A stretch of DNA of 18,720 nucleotides from Candidatus Atribacter hydrocarboniphilus (lineage in GTDB: Bacteria > Atribacterota > Atribacteria > Atribacterales > Atribacteraceae): NCBI GenBank assembly GCA_003542295.1, contig DPKX01000029.1:1-18720 (forward strand). Direction: 5' to 3'. The notes under the pieces are model-generated. The model saw nothing but the letters and a program-made list of their open reading frames with translations, made no database searches and was not told where the DNA came from. Positions 16,201 through 18,720 of the stretch are shown one piece after another (positions within the stretch are counted from its first letter, which is position 1; the number at the start of each line of letters is the position of its first letter). The translations under genes and the position numbers were made by a program.

Positions 16201-16237
16201 CCCTCTCTCCTTATCAAAAAAAAGACAGGAGAGAGGG
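16201..16237 (+). terminator. Strong hairpin after acsE, possible terminator
   Basis: A perfect 10-base-pair stem is formed by CCCTCTCTCC (16201-16210) and GGAGAGAGGG (16228-16237), with a 17-base A-rich loop, 12 bases after the acsE stop. It is the strongest hairpin I noticed between genes here. The bases after it (TAAAATTACT) are not a T-run, so it is not a textbook intrinsic terminator. It may stabilise the 3' end of the long mRNA or slow transcription. Confidence 0.5.
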
Positions 16238-16280
16238 TAAAATTACTGGTATTAAGCTGGTTCATCGTTAAACGGGGAAA

Positions 16281-16309
16281 TTGAATACGAAAAGACTACA
16301 AATTATCAT
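16281..16309 (+). promoter_or_regulatory. Candidate sigma-70 promoter upstream of the pur genes
   Basis: TTGAAT (16281-16286) and TATCAT (16304-16309) are separated by 17 bases, matching four of six and five of six consensus positions. It lies between the acsE hairpin and the next gene, where a new transcription unit would be expected to begin. A second TATAAT at 16376-16381 has no good -35 box. Transcripts from the first promoter would carry the small hairpin at 16379-16400; transcripts from the second would start around 16388 and lack its 5' arm. This is a by-eye prediction. Confidence 0.45.
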
Positions 16310-16378
16310 TTCTTTATCAGGTTACGAATAAATGCTCATTATTCATTATCCTCTGGTAAGGAAGAAAAAAAAGGGTAT

Positions 16379-16404
16379 AATACCTCTGAAAAGAGGTGTT
16401 TTTT
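16379..16404 (+). promoter_or_regulatory. GNRA-loop hairpin covering the ribosome site of the next gene
   Basis: The arms are 16379-16387 and 16392-16400, nine pairs with one T-G wobble; the core is ACCTCT/AGAGGT around a GAAA tetraloop. A run of six T follows the core (16399-16404). The 3' arm contains AGAGGTG (16392-16398), the only good Shine-Dalgarno sequence for the following gene. The element could therefore act as a terminator-like attenuator or hide the ribosome site in longer transcripts. It overlaps the TATAAT at 16376-16381. Confidence 0.45.
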
Positions 16405-16773
16405 ATTCAGTTAACCAAAGCCAAAGAGTTTCGCCGTTATATTGAAGATCATTATGAATTCGGGGACTTCGCTTTGATTCGGGGTCGAGAAGAAACTGCC
16501 GAGATCGGTTTTGTGTTCGCCGATGAAGACGTTAATAATTGGCCTTCTCTCTACAAAAAAGCCGGAAATATTTGTGATCATTTTGATAAAAGATTACGAG
16601 AAAAGGGTCTCAATACTGCTGCGTATTCTCGAATTGGGAAAGATTTGGATTTTATCACCGCGTCAATTGTTATCCGTCTTCATACCTTTCCTGAGGATCA
16701 AATTCATCGAATTGCTGACGACATTATGAATATCCTTCGAGAGGTAAACCCCTATCGTGAAAATGAAAATTAA
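16396..16773 (+). CDS. Hypothetical protein, about 122-125 residues, upstream of purS
   Basis: I do not recognise this family. The product is a small, charged, soluble protein with no signal peptide, membrane segment or cysteine motif beyond one Cys. It reads as mixed alpha/beta: a GDFALIRGREETAEIGFVFA strand pair, a helix with NICDHFDKRLREKG, a strand FITASIVIRLHTF and a final helix DQIHRIADDIMNILREV. A TGA lies just upstream in frame, so the start must be GTG 16396 or later. GTG has no usable ribosome site, as AGAGGTG overlaps it; that site fits an ATT codon at 16405, six bases away, so a rare AUU start is possible. It precedes purS by 18 bases and is probably co-transcribed with it. Coding looks real from length, codon use and position. 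Confidence 0.7.
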   Translation: MFFIQLTKAKEFRRYIEDHYEFGDFALIRGREETAEIGFVFADEDVNNWPSLYKKAGNICDHFDKRLREKGLNTAAYSRIGKDLDFITASIVIRLHTFPEDQIHRIADDIMNILREVNPYRENEN

Positions 16774-16791
16774 ACTGTTAAGGAGGCTATC

Positions 16792-17049
16792 ATGAAGTTC
16801 AGAGGGAAAATTGTTATCACCTTGAAGCCAGGGGTTTTTGATCCACAAGGAGTAACCATTAAAAGTGCACTTCATTCCCTTGGATACCAAGAAACTGATG
16901 AGGTTAAAACTGGGAAGTATTTCGAAATCAATCTTGATTCAAGCAACCTGGATACTGCTCAAAAACGTTTGGAAGAGATGTGTGACCAATTGCTGGCTAA
17001 TCCGGTAATTGAAAATTTTCACTTCACCGTCGAACCCTCTGATAACTAA
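16792..17049 (+). CDS. purS: Phosphoribosylformylglycinamidine synthase subunit PurS
   Basis: PurS is the small structural subunit of the three-part FGAM synthetase; it bridges PurL and PurQ and helps channel ammonia. The 85-residue product has the family lead-in [22 protein letters not shown], then [16 protein letters not shown] and the C-terminal [18 protein letters not shown] lies five bases upstream of the ATG. purQ follows after ten bases and purL after that, in the standard order for organisms with the split enzyme. Confidence 0.95.
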   Translation: MKFRGKIVITLKPGVFDPQGVTIKSALHSLGYQETDEVKTGKYFEINLDSSNLDTAQKRLEEMCDQLLANPVIENFHFTVEPSDN

Positions 17050-17059
17050 GGAGCCTCCA

Positions 17060-17767
17060 ATGAAATTTGGTATAGTGGTTTTTCCTGGTTCTAATTGTGA
17101 TTATGATTGTCAACACGTCCTTTCCGTGGTTCTTGGCCAAAAAACAGAAATGCTTTGGCATGAAAGCCATGACCTTAAAGAGTGCGATTGTATTGTCCTT
17201 CCTGGAGGGTTTAGCTATGGAGATTATTTGCGTACTGGTGCTATTGCCCGTTTTTCACCGGTCATGGAATCAATTCGGAATTTTATCGAAGAGGGAGGAT
17301 TAGTCGTCGGGATTTGTAATGGATTTCAAATCTTAGTCGAAAGCCAACTCCTTCCAGGTGCCTTGCTTCCCAACCAGAAGGGACACTTCATATGTCGTCA
17401 TGTTCATCTGCGAGTTGAAAACACCGATACACCTTTTACCCGGCTCTTTTATCCGGGAGAAGTCATCTCAATTCCCATTGCTCATCATCAGGGAAATTAC
17501 TTTATTCCTCATTCTTCTTTATCCAATCTTCAAAAAAATCGTCAAATCATTTTTCGTTATTGTGATATTGACGGACAAATCAATCATGTAACTAACCCGA
17601 ATGGGTCGATCGACTCCATTGCCGGGATAATTTCTTCTTCCCAAAATGTTCTGGGAATGATGCCACACCCCGAAAGGTCATCAGAAGCAGTATTGGGTTC
17701 TCAGGACGGAAAAAGAATATTTCTCTCGATTATTCAATGGTGGGAGGAAAAACATCATGCAAAATAA
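17060..17767 (+). CDS. purQ: Phosphoribosylformylglycinamidine synthase subunit PurQ
   Basis: PurQ is the class I glutaminase that supplies ammonia to PurL for conversion of FGAR to FGAM. The start is ATG 17060 with AAGGAG six bases upstream; an earlier in-frame codon at 17009 lies inside purS. The 235-residue product has [28 protein letters not shown] (oxyanion region), the nucleophile Cys86 in [10 protein letters not shown], and the His203/Glu205 pair in [10 protein letters not shown]. All three catalytic residues are present. It overlaps purL by 11 bases. Confidence 0.96.
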   Translation: MKFGIVVFPGSNCDYDCQHVLSVVLGQKTEMLWHESHDLKECDCIVLPGGFSYGDYLRTGAIARFSPVMESIRNFIEEGGLVVGICNGFQILVESQLLPGALLPNQKGHFICRHVHLRVENTDTPFTRLFYPGEVISIPIAHHQGNYFIPHSSLSNLQKNRQIIFRYCDIDGQINHVTNPNGSIDSIAGIISSSQNVLGMMPHPERSSEAVLGSQDGKRIFLSIIQWWEEKHHAK

Positions 17768-18720
17768 TGAACAAATCCAGGTAGCCCGTGAGTTAGGGCT
17801 CCGCGACGAAGAATACCAAAGAATACTTGACATATTACAAAGACCACCAACTCCAACGGAACTGGCCATGTTTTCCGTCGAATGGTCAGAACACTGTGGC
17901 TACCCTCATTCTCGCCGGTGGTTTGAACTCTTCCCACGGGAAGGAAAATTTCCGGTTCTGGTCGGTGAAGATGCCGGTGGAATTGTCTATCAAGGACAGG
18001 CAGTGGTATTTAAAATGGAAAGCCATAATCATCCCTCCCAGGTTGAGCCCCGCCAAGGGGCAGCTACTGGTATTGGAGGAATCATTCGTGATATTTTTGG
18101 GAGCGGTGCACGCCCCATAGCTTGTCTTGATTCTCTCCATTTCGGTCCTTTAGATAGCGCTCGTTCAAATTTTATTTTTAAAGGAGTAGTAGACGGAATT
18201 GCTTTTTATGGGAATTGCGTTGGTGTTCCAACCGTAGCTGGCGAACTTTATTTTCATCCTTCTTATCAGGGCAACTGCCTAGTTAACGTGATGAGCATTG
18301 GAATAGCCTCTCAAGATCGATTGGCAAAATCCTGGGCCAAAGGGAAGGGAAATCTCATTATCTATGCTGGGAACCGAACCGGACGGGATGGTATTGGAGG
18401 GTGTAGTATTTTAGCTTCTCAGGAATTCAGCGGACAAGACGAGAAACGTCCCAGCGTACAAATTGGGGATCCCTTTACTGAGAAATGCCTGATTGAAGCT
18501 ACTATGGAAGCTTTAACAACCGGGTTCTTGGTTGGAATTAAAGATATGGGCGCTGCTGGATTAACTTGTTCCTCCAGTGAAATGGCTGCTGCTGGGAAAA
18601 GTGGAATCAAAATATATCTTGATCGCATTCCGGTTCGCGAAGAAGCCATGGAACCCTGGGAAATCATGATGTCTGAGTCTCAAGAACGCATGCTTCTTTG
18701 TGTAAAAAGAGGTTACGAGG
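17757..18720 (+). CDS. purL: Phosphoribosylformylglycinamidine synthase subunit PurL, N-terminal part
   Basis: PurL is the ATP-dependent synthetase subunit of FGAM synthetase. About 321 residues are visible and the frame runs open off the window end; the small PurL form is usually 700-800 residues. ATG 17757 has GGGAGG nine bases upstream and lies inside the end of purQ. Family stretches are [105 protein letters not shown] and MSESQERML, in normal order. Nothing is abnormal in the part seen. Confidence 0.95.
   Translation, partial: MQNNEQIQVARELGLRDEEYQRILDILQRPPTPTELAMFSVEWSEHCGYPHSRRWFELFPREGKFPVLVGEDAGGIVYQGQAVVFKMESHNHPSQVEPRQGAATGIGGIIRDIFGSGARPIACLDSLHFGPLDSARSNFIFKGVVDGIAFYGNCVGVPTVAGELYFHPSYQGNCLVNVMSIGIASQDRLAKSWAKGKGNLIIYAGNRTGRDGIGGCSILASQEFSGQDEKRPSVQIGDPFTEKCLIEATMEALTTGFLVGIKDMGAAGLTCSSSEMAAAGKSGIKIYLDRIPVREEAMEPWEIMMSESQERMLLCVKRGYE

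Noticed and set aside
16201..16237. Terminator for a gene on the - strand
   Set aside because: There is no - strand gene downstream of acsE, and the T-content on that side is weak.
16189..16395. Purine riboswitch before the pur genes
   Set aside because: I could not find the conserved junction and loop sequences of the purine riboswitch; only simple hairpins are visible.
689..18667. Many open frames on the - strand and in alternate + frames, for example 1032-1310, 6569-6817 and 8129-8470 on the - strand
   Set aside because: All lie inside well-recognised + strand genes, have no family features and no ribosome sites of note; they are shadows of real genes.
1..18720. CRISPR arrays, tRNA or rRNA genes, insertion sequences, attachment sites
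   Set aside because: No regularly spaced repeats, no cloverleaf-like stretches, no transposase or integrase and no terminal inverted repeats were seen; nearly the whole window is coding.

Overview
This window is accessory-rich carbon and energy metabolism from an anaerobic bacterium. All genes lie on the + strand. They are packed end to end, mostly with ATGA or TAATG stop/start overlaps. The gene set is that of the methyl branch of the Wood-Ljungdahl (reductive acetyl-CoA) pathway, with an unusually large set of flavin and iron-sulfur proteins. This suggests an acetogen or a syntrophic/fermentative anaerobe. The separate small purS, purQ and short purL point away from Proteobacteria. Base composition is moderately AT-rich by eye. 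A deep-branching anaerobe (for example Atribacterota) or a Firmicutes-like lineage would fit, but the species cannot be fixed from this sequence.

Region 1 (1-16188) reads as one long transcription unit. It opens with the C-terminal three quarters of formate-tetrahydrofolate ligase (fhs). Next comes a small FAD-binding HdrA-like protein, then a full-length HdrA-shaped protein that has lost its flavin motif and all HdrA cysteines except two C-terminal ferredoxin clusters, then a divergent MvhD-like protein. The methylene-THF reductase pair metV-metF follows, then hdrC. A 1499-residue double HdrA comes next, with an NfnB/GltD-type NAD(P)H module inserted inside its first HdrA copy. A four-gene FlxDCBA-type set follows (MvhD-like, two iron-sulfur subunits, and an FAD/NAD(P)H/[2Fe-2S] subunit). 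The unit ends with folC and acsE. No HdrB (CCG-domain) gene is present.

In this reading, formate is activated on tetrahydrofolate by Fhs and later reduced to methyl-THF by MetFV. The methyl group is then passed to the corrinoid protein by AcsE. The Hdr/Mvh/Flx proteins would form an electron-bifurcating or confurcating relay linking NADH (FlxA), possibly NADPH (NfnB-like insert), ferredoxin and the MetFV reaction. This resembles the MetFV-HdrABC-MvhD arrangement of Moorella and the FlxABCD-HdrABC arrangement of sulfate reducers, but merges both, drops HdrB and adds a decayed HdrA paralogue. This is the candidate undescribed system in the window.

Region 2 (16189-16395) is a control region of about 200 bases. 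It holds a strong hairpin after acsE, a candidate sigma-70 promoter, and a small GNRA-loop hairpin that covers the ribosome-binding site of the next gene.

Region 3 (16396-18720) holds a 122-125 residue protein of unknown function followed by purS, purQ and the 5' part of purL. These encode the three-part FGAM synthetase of purine synthesis. purL runs off the end of the window. No RNA genes, insertion sequences or CRISPR arrays were seen.
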